Part shown: piece by piece, positions 56,473-64,000 of the stretch | Position numbering within the stretch: position 1 is the first letter of the stretch | Layout: each line of letters opens with the position of its first letter | Source of the DNA: Pseudomonas sp. Irchel 3E13 | GTDB lineage: Bacteria; Pseudomonadota; Gammaproteobacteria; Pseudomonadales; Pseudomonadaceae | Length of the DNA: 64,000 nt | NCBI RefSeq assembly: GCF_900187455.1 | Contig: NZ_FYDX01000006.1 | Coordinates: forward strand, 186,001 to 250,000 | Direction: 5' to 3' | The notes under the pieces: generated by a model | What the model was told of the DNA's origin: nothing | The model's input: only the letters and a program-made list of their open reading frames with translations | Database searches by the model: none | Translations under genes and position numbers: made by a program

Positions 56473-57978
56473 TCAGTTCTTCACCTGCCGCTCATGCATC
56501 CGCGCCAACTGGCGTTCCAGCATCGACGGATACGGCTCCATCAAGCGCTCCACGCAGCAGGCACCCTCGGGGCTGGCGATCGGGCGGATGCGGGCGCGTT
56601 GGCGGATCAGGGTGTCGTCGCCGATCTTGCGCTCCACGAGCAGCAGGTTGCGGCTGTGTTGCGACAGGGCCAGGGCGTCCTGGGCCTTTTCGGTCAGCAG
56701 CAGGTCGATCTGGCTCAGGCCTTCGAGGTCGTCACCCACCACCAGGCCCAGTTGCAACTGCAGGGTGATGCCGCTGTCGGCCACTTCAACCTGCAGCGCA
56801 TGGCCCAAGGCGCGTAGCAGCTCGCCGCAGCAAATCGCGTTGGTCAGGTAATCCTCACCGCTGTCCTGGCTATGGAACAGCAACAGGGTGCTGCCATCGT
56901 TGAGGTGCTGGACTTCGCTTTCATACAGCGAGGCGGCTTGCTCAAGGCAGTCGCGATAACGCTCCAGCAGTTCCGTCAGGCGAGTCCGTGGCAGGCGGCG
57001 CAGTTGTTCCTGTGAGCCCAATTGCACGGCAAGCACGGCGCTGGCCTGTGGCTGGCGCGGTGCCGCGGGCACAACAGGAGCGGCAACAGGTGCTGAATCG
57101 TCGCGCAGGTCGGCGAAGGCTTCGTCATCCTCGTCGTCGTCCGTGGCGCTTGCTGCTGGACGCTTCACCGCCGGGGTTTCGTCGAAGCTCGGGTCGCGCA
57201 GGTTGCGGACCTGGAAGGCAGGCTCGGCGTCTTCCTCGAAATCGTCTTCGATTTCGGGTTCCGGCTCGGGCTCTGGCGCCTTCGGCGGCGGCGCGAAGCG
57301 GGCGTGGAGCTGGCGGGCGAGATCGCCGATTTCGTCCTGGCGTTCGGTGGCCGGGGTGTATTCGTCCAGATCGCGCAGCCAGACCCGCAGTTGCAGCAGC
57401 GGCGTCGATACATAGCGCCCAAGACGCAGGCTCATGGTCAGCGCCAGCGCCAGCAGGATGCCGGCGAGGATGCCCATGCTCTGCATGCTGATGGTCATCG
57501 GCTGCTGGAACTGGCTCATGTCCAGGCTGATGCGCAACTGGCCCGCGGTCACGTCCTGGAAAGTGATCTTGGTCTGGTACAGACCTTCTGCTTCACCCAG
57601 CAGGCTGTTTTTCGGGCGCTGTCCGGCTTCGGCGAGGATCCGGTTATCGACGCTGTAGATCGCCGCATGGGCGACCAGCGGGTTTTTCACCAGATTCCCG
57701 AGCAGCACGTTGAGGCTGAGGATGTCGTTGGACACCAGCAGTTCGGTCGCCGAGGTTGCGGTCTGAGTGGTCAGGCTCTGCCCGAGGGCATCGGCCTGTT
57801 CATGCATGGCTTCCTTGAACTGCAAACCCATCACGCAGGCGTAGATCACCAGCGCCAGGGCAACCAGGAAAATGTTGTGACAGGCAATGCGCAATGCCAG
57901 GGGCACGCGACGCTGACGCAGGGCACGAAAGATTAGCAGGAAGAAGTTGTCGGTTTTGACGGGCGTGGGCCGGTTCAC
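56473..57978 (-). CDS. ahpA: AhpA/YtjB-family membrane protein with cyclase-like C-terminus
   Basis: The 501-residue product has two membrane helices (about 30-48 and 168-190) around a periplasmic sensor region and a short HAMP-like segment. An acidic Pro/Glu-rich linker follows (about 228-300). The last 180 residues resemble a class III nucleotide cyclase core in outline (ELLERYRDCLEQAASLY, LNDGSTLLLFHS, LQLQLGLVVGD). The first metal-binding Asp position is not acidic, so catalysis is unlikely. The E. coli relative YtjB is likewise divergent from serB. Its function is not established. Confidence 0.75.
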   Translation of the reverse strand: MNRPTPVKTDNFFLLIFRALRQRRVPLALRIACHNIFLVALALVIYACVMGLQFKEAMHEQADALGQSLTTQTATSATELLVSNDILSLNVLLGNLVKNPLVAHAAIYSVDNRILAEAGQRPKNSLLGEAEGLYQTKITFQDVTAGQLRISLDMSQFQQPMTISMQSMGILAGILLALALTMSLRLGRYVSTPLLQLRVWLRDLDEYTPATERQDEIGDLARQLHARFAPPPKAPEPEPEPEIEDDFEEDAEPAFQVRNLRDPSFDETPAVKRPAASATDDDEDDEAFADLRDDSAPVAAPVVPAAPRQPQASAVLAVQLGSQEQLRRLPRTRLTELLERYRDCLEQAASLYESEVQHLNDGSTLLLFHSQDSGEDYLTNAICCGELLRALGHALQVEVADSGITLQLQLGLVVGDDLEGLSQIDLLLTEKAQDALALSQHSRNLLLVERKIGDDTLIRQRARIRPIASPEGACCVERLMEPYPSMLERQLARMHERQVKN

Positions 57979-58112
57979 TGAGCGCGGCTCTTTATGACGG
58001 AGAAATTGCTGCGCAGTATAGCGACCGCCCTTGACCCGGCAAAGTATCGCTGCGCCCGATGGTCTGCAAAACGCGGTAGAATGCGCACTTTTTCCACGAC
58101 TCGGAGCCCGTC

Positions 58113-59327
58113 TTGCGCGAAATCGTCTTGATCAACATCACCGGTGAGGACCGTCCGGGTCTGACCGCGGCCATTACCGGCGTCCTGGCGCGCGGCGGTG
58201 TGAACATTCTCGATATTGGCCAGGCGGTGATCCATGACACGCTGTCCTTCGGCATTCTGGTTGAAATTCCCGACACCGAGCAGGGCTCTTCGGTGCTCAA
58301 GGACCTGCTGTTCACCGGCTACGAGCTGAACCAGCAAGTGCGTTTCACCCCGGTTTCGGAAGCCGACTACCGCAATTGGGTCGACGGTCAGGGCAAACCG
58401 CGCCATATCGTCACCCTGCTGACCCGCAAGGTCACCGCCGAGCAACTGCAGCGCGTCAGCTCCATCACTGCCAAATACGGCCTGAACATCGATCACATCG
58501 ATCGTTTGTCCGGGCGTGTGGCGCTGGACACTCCGGTGGACCAGGGCAAGGGCTGCATCGAGTTCTCCGTGCGCGGCGAGCCGGCTGATCCGCAGGCCCT
58601 GCGTGCCGAGTTCCTCAGCGTCGCCCAGGAACTGAACGTCGACATCGCCTTCCAGCAGGATTCGCTGTTCCGCCGCAATCGCCGCCTGGCGGTGTTCGAC
58701 ATGGATTCGACGCTGATCGAAGCCGAGGTGATCGATGAGTTGGCCAAGGCTGCCGGCGTTGGTGAACAGGTTTCGGAAATTACCGAGCGCGCCATGCGCG
58801 GCGAGCTGGATTTCCGCGCCAGCTTCAAGGAGCGTCTGGCGCTGCTCAAGGGCCTGGACGTCAATGTGCTGGACGAAATCGGCGCCTCGCTGCGCCTGAC
58901 CGAAGGTGCTGAAACCCTGTTCGCCGAACTCAAGCGCCTGGGTTACAAGACCGCCATCCTCTCCGGCGGCTTCACCTACTTCGCCAAGCAACTGCAAGCC
59001 AAGCTGGGCATCGACTACGTGTTCGCCAACGAACTGGAAGTGGTCGACGGCAAGGTTACCGGCGTGGCTGTCGAGCCGATTGTCGACGCGCAGCGCAAAG
59101 CCGACCTGCTCGGCGAGCTGGCGCGCAAGGAAGGTTTGCAGATGGAGCAGACCATCGCCGTTGGCGACGGTGCCAACGACCTGCCGATGCTGGGCATTGC
59201 CGGCCTCGGCGTGGCGTTCCGCGCCAAGCCGCTGGTGCGTCAATCGGCCAAGCAGGCCATCTCCACCTTGGGCCTCGACGGCGTGCTGTATCTGCTGGGG
59301 ATGCGTGATCGCGAAGGAAATGCATGA
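58113..59327 (+). CDS. serB: Phosphoserine phosphatase SerB with N-terminal ACT domains
   Basis: The 404-residue product has two ACT-type regulatory domains in the first ~180 residues (LINITGEDRPGLTAAITGVL) and a HAD phosphatase domain with DMDSTLIEAEVIDE at about residue 196. The final step of serine biosynthesis is its reaction; ACT domains suggest serine feedback. It starts at TTG 58113. It is divergent from ahpA, the same arrangement as serB/ytjB in E. coli. Confidence 0.94.
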   Translation: MREIVLINITGEDRPGLTAAITGVLARGGVNILDIGQAVIHDTLSFGILVEIPDTEQGSSVLKDLLFTGYELNQQVRFTPVSEADYRNWVDGQGKPRHIVTLLTRKVTAEQLQRVSSITAKYGLNIDHIDRLSGRVALDTPVDQGKGCIEFSVRGEPADPQALRAEFLSVAQELNVDIAFQQDSLFRRNRRLAVFDMDSTLIEAEVIDELAKAAGVGEQVSEITERAMRGELDFRASFKERLALLKGLDVNVLDEIGASLRLTEGAETLFAELKRLGYKTAILSGGFTYFAKQLQAKLGIDYVFANELEVVDGKVTGVAVEPIVDAQRKADLLGELARKEGLQMEQTIAVGDGANDLPMLGIAGLGVAFRAKPLVRQSAKQAISTLGLDGVLYLLGMRDREGNA

Positions 59328-59425
59328 TAGATCGAACGGTTCTAACCATTCGTCCTTTGCTCCCTGACGATCTTTGAAGCGTGTCTAGGCTTGCTTGCAC
59401 ACGGCCCCAATCCCGAGGGTCGTAT

Positions 59426-59449
59426 GGCCGGCAAGATGACTTGTCGGCC
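59426..59449 (+). promoter_or_regulatory. Stable leader hairpin upstream of the lectin gene
   Basis: GGCCGGCAAG (59426-59435) pairs with CTTGTCGGCC (59440-59449), 10 bp with one G-U, loop ATGA. It lies 30 bp before the lectin start, just ahead of the Rsm-type hairpin. The serB-lectin gap (59328-59479) holds no other gene. Confidence 0.5.
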
Positions 59450-59458
59450 CCCACCAGC

Positions 59459-59478
59459 AACTTCAAGGAGATGAAGTT
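59459..59478 (+). promoter_or_regulatory. Predicted RsmA/RsmE binding hairpin at the lectin Shine-Dalgarno
   Basis: AACTTCA (59459-59465) pairs with TGAAGTT (59472-59478), presenting AGGAGA, which contains the Shine-Dalgarno, in the 6-nt loop. The bases UCAAGGAGAU match the RsmE consensus (A/U)CANGGANG(U/A) at 9 of 10 positions. The stem core CUUCA/UGAAG is the same as in the known hcnA RsmE site. Confidence 0.65.
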
Positions 59479-59479
59479 C

Positions 59480-59884
59480 ATGGCGAACAAGTATGCAGTT
59501 CAGAACCAATGGGGTGGTAGCAGTGCACCGTGGCATCCGGGTGGAACCTGGCAGCTCGGTGCGCGGGACAACCAGAAGGTTGTCAATGTCGACATCCGTT
59601 CTGGTGATGGTGGCGTGACCTTCAAGGGCAGCATCACTTACACCGGCGAGGGCCCGATTGGGTTCCAGGCCAAGCGCGTCGCGCAGAACCGTTATGAAGT
59701 CCAGAACCAGTGGGGCGGCAACGACGCACCTTGGCATCCGGGCGGCGAATGGGTGATCGGCGGCCGTGACAACCAGAGCGTCATCGCTCTGAACGTCAAA
59801 TCGAACGATGGCGGCAAGAGCCTCGACGGCACCAATACTTATGACAACGAAGGGCCGATCGGCTTCCGTAGTCATCTGGAGTAA
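59480..59884 (+). CDS. OAA-family high-mannose-binding lectin (PFL-like)
   Basis: The 134-residue product is two tandem ~66-residue repeats, each starting Y-x-V-Q-N-Q-W-G-G and containing APWHPGG, RDNQ and EGPIGF. This is the signature of the Oscillatoria agardhii agglutinin family, which includes the P. fluorescens lectin PFL. Each repeat forms one half of a beta-barrel and carries one site for branched oligomannose. There is no signal peptide. ATG 59480 (MANKYAVQNQWGG) has AAGGAG nine bases upstream; ATG 59471 abuts that site. It lies between serB and psd, where P. aeruginosa has fimX. A terminator follows, so it is monocistronic. Confidence 0.93.
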   Translation: MANKYAVQNQWGGSSAPWHPGGTWQLGARDNQKVVNVDIRSGDGGVTFKGSITYTGEGPIGFQAKRVAQNRYEVQNQWGGNDAPWHPGGEWVIGGRDNQSVIALNVKSNDGGKSLDGTNTYDNEGPIGFRSHLE

Positions 59885-59901
59885 GGCTTCAGGTTGAAGA
59901 G

Positions 59902-59934
59902 CCGCCCCCGGAACCGGGGGCGGTTTGCTTTTTC
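59902..59934 (+). terminator. Rho-independent terminator of the lectin gene
   Basis: CCGCCCCCGG (59902-59911) and CCGGGGGCGG (59914-59923) form a very GC-rich stem followed by TTTGCTTTTT. It lies between the lectin and the convergent psd and may serve both. Confidence 0.92.
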
Positions 59935-59956
59935 AAGCGTGTTGCGGCTTTCCCGA

Positions 59957-60835
59957 TCAGGCGTCGGTGGCGGCCTGCGAAGCCGGCAGGGCCAGGCCCT
60001 GACCCATGGTGACCGGCGAACCGGCACCGAGGCTTTCTGCCCATTTCACCTGATCCGGCCCGAACAGCACGACAGCGGTCGAACCCAGCTTGAAACGTCC
60101 CAGCTCGGCACCTTTTTCCAGGTGGATCGGCGCGCGGGAGGCTTCGTCATAGCGGAAGGTCTTCAGTTCACGCTTCGGCGGCGTAACCAGACCGGCCCAT
60201 ACCGTCTCGATCGAGGCGACGATCATTGCACCCACCAACACCACGGCCATTGGTCCGCGTTCGGTATCGAACAGGCAGACCACGCGCTCGTTGCGCGCGA
60301 ACAGCTCGGGGACGTTTTCGGCGGTGGTCTGGTTCACCGAGAACAGACGGCCAGGAACGTAGATCATTTCGCGCAGGGTGCCGGCCAGCGGCATGTGCAC
60401 GCGGTGGTAGTCCTTCGGCGACAGGTAGATGGTGGCGAACTCGCCGCCCATGAACGGCGCGGCATTGGCCGGGTCGCCACCGAGCAGTTCCAGCGCGCTG
60501 AAGCTGTGGCCCTTGGCCTGGAAGATGCGACCGTGCTCGATCGGGCCGAGCTGGCTGACTGCACCGTCGGCGGGGCAGAGGATCGCACCCGGGGTTTCGT
60601 CCAGCGGGCGGGCGCCCGGCTTGAGGGCGCGGGTGAAGAAGTCGTTGAAGTGCTGGTAGGCGGTCAGGTCTTCGACCAGGGCCTGGGACATGTCGACCTG
60701 ATAGCGCTTGGCGAACCACGCGGTGAAGGCATTCTTGAACCAGCGCACACGGCATTCGGCGACGCAGCCGGCCAGACGCGAGAGCAGGTGATGCGGCAGC
60801 AGGTACTGGCTGATGATGAACAAACGGGATTTCAT
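59957..60835 (-). CDS. psd: Phosphatidylserine decarboxylase Psd
   Basis: The 292-residue proenzyme makes phosphatidylethanolamine. Self-cleavage at Gly-Ser in the LGST motif ([11 protein letters not shown], near the C-terminus) creates the pyruvoyl group. Catalytic-triad regions [12 protein letters not shown] and HRVHMPLAG are present. It starts 9 bp after rhdA and is probably cotranscribed with it. Confidence 0.95.
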   Translation of the reverse strand: MKSRLFIISQYLLPHHLLSRLAGCVAECRVRWFKNAFTAWFAKRYQVDMSQALVEDLTAYQHFNDFFTRALKPGARPLDETPGAILCPADGAVSQLGPIEHGRIFQAKGHSFSALELLGGDPANAAPFMGGEFATIYLSPKDYHRVHMPLAGTLREMIYVPGRLFSVNQTTAENVPELFARNERVVCLFDTERGPMAVVLVGAMIVASIETVWAGLVTPPKRELKTFRYDEASRAPIHLEKGAELGRFKLGSTAVVLFGPDQVKWAESLGAGSPVTMGQGLALPASQAATDA

Positions 60836-60844
60836 TGAGTTTCC

Positions 60845-61654
60845 TTAAACTTCGACGGGCGTGTCCGGATGGTTGCCCCATTCGCCCCAGGATCCGGCGT
60901 ACGCCTTGACCCGTGGGTAGCCCAGGTGCTTGGCCACCAGGTAGGTGAAGCCCGAGCGGTGGTGAGTCTGGCAGTGGGTGACCACTTCCTTGTCCTTGCT
61001 GATACCGAGCTGTTCGAGGATCTGCGGCATGTCCTTGCGGATGCGCAGGGCATCGTTCAGGTCCATCCCGGCAGTCCACTCGAAGTTCACTGCGCCGGGA
61101 ATGTGCCCGCCCTTGGCGGCCAGGACTTTCTCGCCGCGGTACTCGGCAGGGCTGCGCGCGTCCCAGATCGCCAGGTCGGCGGCGCCGAGCCGGCTTTGCA
61201 GGTATTCGCGGGTCGCAGTGGGCTCTTCGTGCAGCACCAGGCTGACCGGGCCACCGGCGCTGGCCGGAACCTCGGTGCTCAGGTTATTGGCCGGCCAGGC
61301 CTGCACGCCACCGTTGAGGTAGTGGTAGTGCTTGTGGCCAATCACATCGAGCAGCCAGATGAAGCGACCGGCCCAGCCGCCGCCTTCGTCGTCGTAGACG
61401 ACGTAGGTGGCATCGGCGCGATGGCCCAGTTCACCGAAGAGTTTTTCCAGCTCGGCTTTCGCCGGCGCCAGGCCCGGTGCCGGTGGCTGGCCCAGTTGCG
61501 TGCGCTTGGGATCGACGAAACGAGCCCCTGGAACATGGCCGCTGCCGTAGCGATTGACGCTGGTCAGATCGACCAGGATCAGCTCTGGCGAGTCGAGGCG
61601 GGCCTGCAGGTCAGCCGGTTCGATCACCAGTGGCAAGCCGGAAAAGTCAGTCAT
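60845..61654 (-). CDS. rhdA: Thiosulfate:cyanide sulfurtransferase (rhodanese) RhdA
   Basis: The 269-residue tandem-rhodanese protein has the active-site loop CQTHHRS with the persulfide cysteine at residue 228. The CQTHHR loop is typical of the Azotobacter/Pseudomonas RhdA group and differs from the CRxGx(T/R) loop of most rhodaneses. It transfers sulfane sulfur from thiosulfate to cyanide or other acceptors. ATG 61654 starts MTDFSGLPLVI. It lies between the HDOD gene and psd on the same strand. Confidence 0.93.
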   Translation of the reverse strand: MTDFSGLPLVIEPADLQARLDSPELILVDLTSVNRYGSGHVPGARFVDPKRTQLGQPPAPGLAPAKAELEKLFGELGHRADATYVVYDDEGGGWAGRFIWLLDVIGHKHYHYLNGGVQAWPANNLSTEVPASAGGPVSLVLHEEPTATREYLQSRLGAADLAIWDARSPAEYRGEKVLAAKGGHIPGAVNFEWTAGMDLNDALRIRKDMPQILEQLGISKDKEVVTHCQTHHRSGFTYLVAKHLGYPRVKAYAGSWGEWGNHPDTPVEV

Positions 61655-61701
61655 CCAGAGTCTCCAGTTCGGAACAGAGGGAGGCGATTGTAGCGCATGG
61701 G

Positions 61702-63222
61702 TCAGGCGCTGCGGTTGCTGAAGGTGGTGAGGGCGCGCTCGATGCATTGGGCGGTCTTGCCGAACGCCTGCACGCTGATTTCCGAGAATGGACCACCGCC
61801 CTGGTCGGCCATCAGCACCATCACCACCCGGCCATTGTTCGACAGCGAACGCAGCAGCAGATGCTCGCCGCGGAACAGGGCGCGCAGGGGCGCGGGCAGC
61901 AGGGCAGCGAACTGCGCGTGGTTTTCGGGCGTCAGGCGCAGTTGCGCAGACTGGCTGAGCAGGCGTTGCAGCAGCTTGCTGTGGGCCACCTGCACGGTCA
62001 GGCTGGCGGCCTGCTCGGGCAGCCCGGCCAGTTGGTGCACGCGCAGGTAGCTTTGGGTCTTGTCGCTCATCAGCAACAGGACCCGCGTCATGCCGCAGGC
62101 CTGCAAGGCTTCGCGGGCATAGCGGGTCAGGTGGATGGCGTTGGAGAACGGGCTGGGTTCGGCCAGCAGGTCGGCGCAGAACTTGCGCCAGTTGCCCAGG
62201 GCCTCGGTATCGGGAGCCTCCGCCGGCAGCATGCCGCGGGGAATGTAGTGCGCGTCCCACGGCCAGATCAGCATCTGCGCCGGGTGGAACGCGCCTTCAA
62301 TGGCGTGATTGCGCGCGCTCTTCGCGGCCTGTTGGTGTGCCTGTTGTTGCACGTCGTCCAGCGGCACCTGCAAGTACAGGCTGATCAGTTGCTGCCAGCG
62401 CAGGCAGTGCGGGCTGTTCCACGCATGTTGGGACGACAGCGCCAGGCCGTTGGCCAGCAACACCGTGTTGGCCGGCTGGTTCAGCCAGCGGCGCAACGAA
62501 GGGTCGGCGTCCAGGCGTTGTTGCTGGCGCAGCGGGCTCTTGTGATCGCGGGCGATGTGCATGACCTTGACCAGCAGCCGGCGTTCTTCCTGCAACAGGT
62601 GATAGCCCTGGGTGACCCAGGTCGGCAGGCGCCAGAATTCGGCGAGGGCCTGACACAGGCTGAGCAGGCGCACGCCGAACAGCTCGCGTTCGACTCGGGG
62701 CGCGGGCTCGCCACGGTGCACGACGCGCAGTTCCCATTCTTCCAGCAACTTCGGATGGGTCAGGGCCAGCGGCCACAGCGGCGAGAGAAACAGCAGGCTG
62801 CCCCAGTGGATGTCCTGCCACAGCCGCGCCAGGCGACTGGCGAACAGGCCGCTGGCCTGCTGGCTGGCGTGTTGGCTGACCATCTGCAACTGGCGCAGGG
62901 CCAGGGGAATCTGCTCGACGGGCGCGGTTTCCAGGCGATCCAGCAACGCTTCGGCGCGGGCCAGGCCGAGCCGGTTGAGCGCAACCTCAAGGTTTTCCGC
63001 AGGCTCGGCGATGCTGGCGTGGGTATGCCGGTTGGCTTCACGCATCACGCTCAGCACCAGCGCCGGACTGTCCTGCATCAGTTCGGCAATGTCGCGCAAC
63101 GAGCGGCGACTGTCGGCGATCGCGGCTTTTACGCGATCGTGGCTGTGGCAGGGTACCGGCAACTTGGCGCCGTCCAGTAGTTTGATCCAGGCATCGATAG
63201 TCTTCGGATTCTGAGTTGGCAC
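61702..63222 (-). CDS. HDOD-domain protein
   Basis: The 506-residue product has an N-terminal HDOD domain (about residues 15-210; LPVPCHSHDRVKAAIADSRRSLRDIAELMQDSPAL is diagnostic) and a long C-terminal region resembling a GAF-type fold. HDOD proteins often modulate signalling or motility, but no partner is shown here. GTG 63222 (MPTQNPKTIDAWI) is my best start; the frame runs on upstream through the motA promoter without similarity and the ribosome site is weak. It is divergent from motA and 47 bp upstream of rhdA. Confidence 0.75.
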   Translation of the reverse strand: MPTQNPKTIDAWIKLLDGAKLPVPCHSHDRVKAAIADSRRSLRDIAELMQDSPALVLSVMREANRHTHASIAEPAENLEVALNRLGLARAEALLDRLETAPVEQIPLALRQLQMVSQHASQQASGLFASRLARLWQDIHWGSLLFLSPLWPLALTHPKLLEEWELRVVHRGEPAPRVERELFGVRLLSLCQALAEFWRLPTWVTQGYHLLQEERRLLVKVMHIARDHKSPLRQQQRLDADPSLRRWLNQPANTVLLANGLALSSQHAWNSPHCLRWQQLISLYLQVPLDDVQQQAHQQAAKSARNHAIEGAFHPAQMLIWPWDAHYIPRGMLPAEAPDTEALGNWRKFCADLLAEPSPFSNAIHLTRYAREALQACGMTRVLLLMSDKTQSYLRVHQLAGLPEQAASLTVQVAHSKLLQRLLSQSAQLRLTPENHAQFAALLPAPLRALFRGEHLLLRSLSNNGRVVMVLMADQGGGPFSEISVQAFGKTAQCIERALTTFSNRSA

Positions 63223-63279
63223 GATGGTTTCACTAGGCTTGCTGGAAGGTGGCCGAACTGGCTTTTCGCCTTGACTGGC

Positions 63280-63306
63280 TATAGTCTGGCGCAGAACTGC
63301 CGATAA
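63280..63306 (+). promoter_or_regulatory. Sigma-28 (FliA/RpoF) promoter of motA
   Basis: TATA (63280-63283), 15 bp, then GCCGATAA (63299-63306). The flagellar sigma-28 consensus is TAAA-N15-GCCGATAA, so the -10 is perfect (8/8) with exact spacing and the -35 matches 3/4. It lies 64 bp before motA, as expected for a class IV flagellar gene. Confidence 0.88.
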
Positions 63307-63370
63307 GTAGAAGAAGAGTTTTACTAACTTCCGCCCCGACCCTGACCCCGACAGTAAGTGCTTTCTATCT

Positions 63371-64000
63371 ATGGCTAAAATTATCGGCATCATCGTCGTA
63401 TTCGCGAGCGTGCTAGGCGGATATGTGCTCTCCCACGGGAAGATCGCGGCCCTGATCCAGCCTTTCGAGGTGCTGATCATCGGCGGCGCGGCCTTTGGCG
63501 CATTCCTGCAGGCCAACCCCGGCTACATGACCATGCACGTCATCAAGAAGTCGCTGAGCATGTTCGGCAGCCGCTTTTCGCACACCTTCTATATAGAAGT
63601 GCTGGGTCTGGTCTACGAAATCCTCAACAAGAGCCGCCGCGAAGGCATGATGGCGATCGAGGGCGACATCGAAGATGCCGCCTCCAGTCCGATCTTCGCC
63701 AAATACCCCGCGGTGCTGAAAGACGAACGCATGACCGCGTTTGTCTGTGACTACCTGCGCATCATGTCCACCGGCAACATGGCTCCCCACGAACTGGAGG
63801 GCCTGTTCGACATGGAACTGCTGAGCATGAAGGAAGAGCTGGAGCACCCGTCCCATGCGGTGACCGGCATCGCCGACGGCATGCCCGGTTTCGGTATTGT
63901 CGCGGCGGTACTGGGTATCGTGGTGACCATGGCATCGCTGGGTGAGGGTGACCAGGCGGCCATCGGTATGCACGTAGGTGCGGCACTGGTGGGTACCTTC
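63371..64000 (+). CDS. motA: Flagellar motor stator protein MotA (partial, cut by window end)
   Basis: The first 210 codons are present and open to the window edge. The N-terminus MAKIIGIIVVFASVLGGYVL is the first membrane helix. The cytoplasmic loop and the third helix (TGIADGMPGFGIVAAVLGIVVTM) follow, with the conserved Pro. MotA forms a 5:2 stator complex with MotB, which should lie just beyond the window. The sigma-28 promoter upstream supports assignment to the flagellar motor rather than to an ExbB/TolQ relative. Confidence 0.95.
   Translation, partial: MAKIIGIIVVFASVLGGYVLSHGKIAALIQPFEVLIIGGAAFGAFLQANPGYMTMHVIKKSLSMFGSRFSHTFYIEVLGLVYEILNKSRREGMMAIEGDIEDAASSPIFAKYPAVLKDERMTAFVCDYLRIMSTGNMAPHELEGLFDMELLSMKEELEHPSHAVTGIADGMPGFGIVAAVLGIVVTMASLGEGDQAAIGMHVGAALVGTF

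Overview
The window is chromosomal DNA of a Pseudomonas, most likely of the P. fluorescens/putida side of the genus. Evidence is the high GC content, REP/REPIN palindromes of the GCGAGCAAGCTCGC type, and gene content. From about 21.6 kb rightwards the gene order follows, to my recollection, P. aeruginosa PAO1 from about PA5005 (LPS carbamoyltransferase) down to PA4954 (motA). Species-specific insertions are cytX, an FAD oxidoreductase and a lectin. No tRNA, rRNA, CRISPR array, insertion sequence or prophage was seen. Most of the window is core genome.

Layout. 0-1 kb: tail of one DUF6708-like membrane protein and a complete second copy, a small duplicated accessory array. 1-13.6 kb: elaA, a periplasmic solute-binding protein, yccS, a BaiN/HI0933-type flavoprotein, dbpA, an MdtD-type exporter, a TldE/TldD-like pair and a large acyl-CoA dehydrogenase. 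13.6-14.7 kb: a lower-GC stretch with one unknown membrane protein. 14.7-20.6 kb: divergent putA/putP sharing an intergenic region with seven TGCAAC/GTTGCA operator-like hexamers. 20.7-33.9 kb: rlmJ, then the LPS outer-core block (carbamoyltransferase, wapH, mig-14, dnpA, ssg, wapR, waaL), a kinase-like gene, msbA and hldE. 33.9-39.7 kb: an unrecognised Nudix-like protein, an aldo/keto reductase, an FAD oxidoreductase, an SMR pump, a LysR regulator and waaA. 39.7-44.9 kb: opmH/tolC, then a TPP riboswitch, thiC and cytX. 44.8-55.5 kb: a DUF3298 lipoprotein, the nudF-yqiB-(inserted FAD oxidoreductase)-cpdA-yqiA-parE block, a phytase-like protein, an aspartyl protease and parC. 55.6-64 kb: a PqiC-like lipoprotein, ahpA/serB divergent, an OAA-family high-mannose lectin, psd, rhdA, an HDOD protein and the start of motA behind a sigma-28 promoter.

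How genes work together. The LPS block makes (hldE), decorates (carbamoyltransferase, wapH, wapR, ssg, dnpA), exports (msbA) and ligates (waaL) core and O-antigen, while waaA adds Kdo. putA and putP import and oxidise proline under likely PutA autorepression. thiC and cytX make or import the thiamine pyrimidine under TPP control. parE and parC form topoisomerase IV.

Most interesting signals. (1) The lectin gene's Shine-Dalgarno sits in the loop of a hairpin very like the hcnA RsmA/RsmE site, suggesting Gac/Rsm control. (2) A 22-bp three-part hairpin buries the ribosome site and start codon of an FAD oxidoreductase inserted in the conserved nudF-cpdA block. (3) The TPP riboswitch P1 strand has an exact second partner downstream, giving a visible expression platform. 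(4) The protein often labelled 'metal ABC transporter ATPase' carries a degenerate Nudix box. (5) AhpA ends in what looks like a dead class III cyclase domain.
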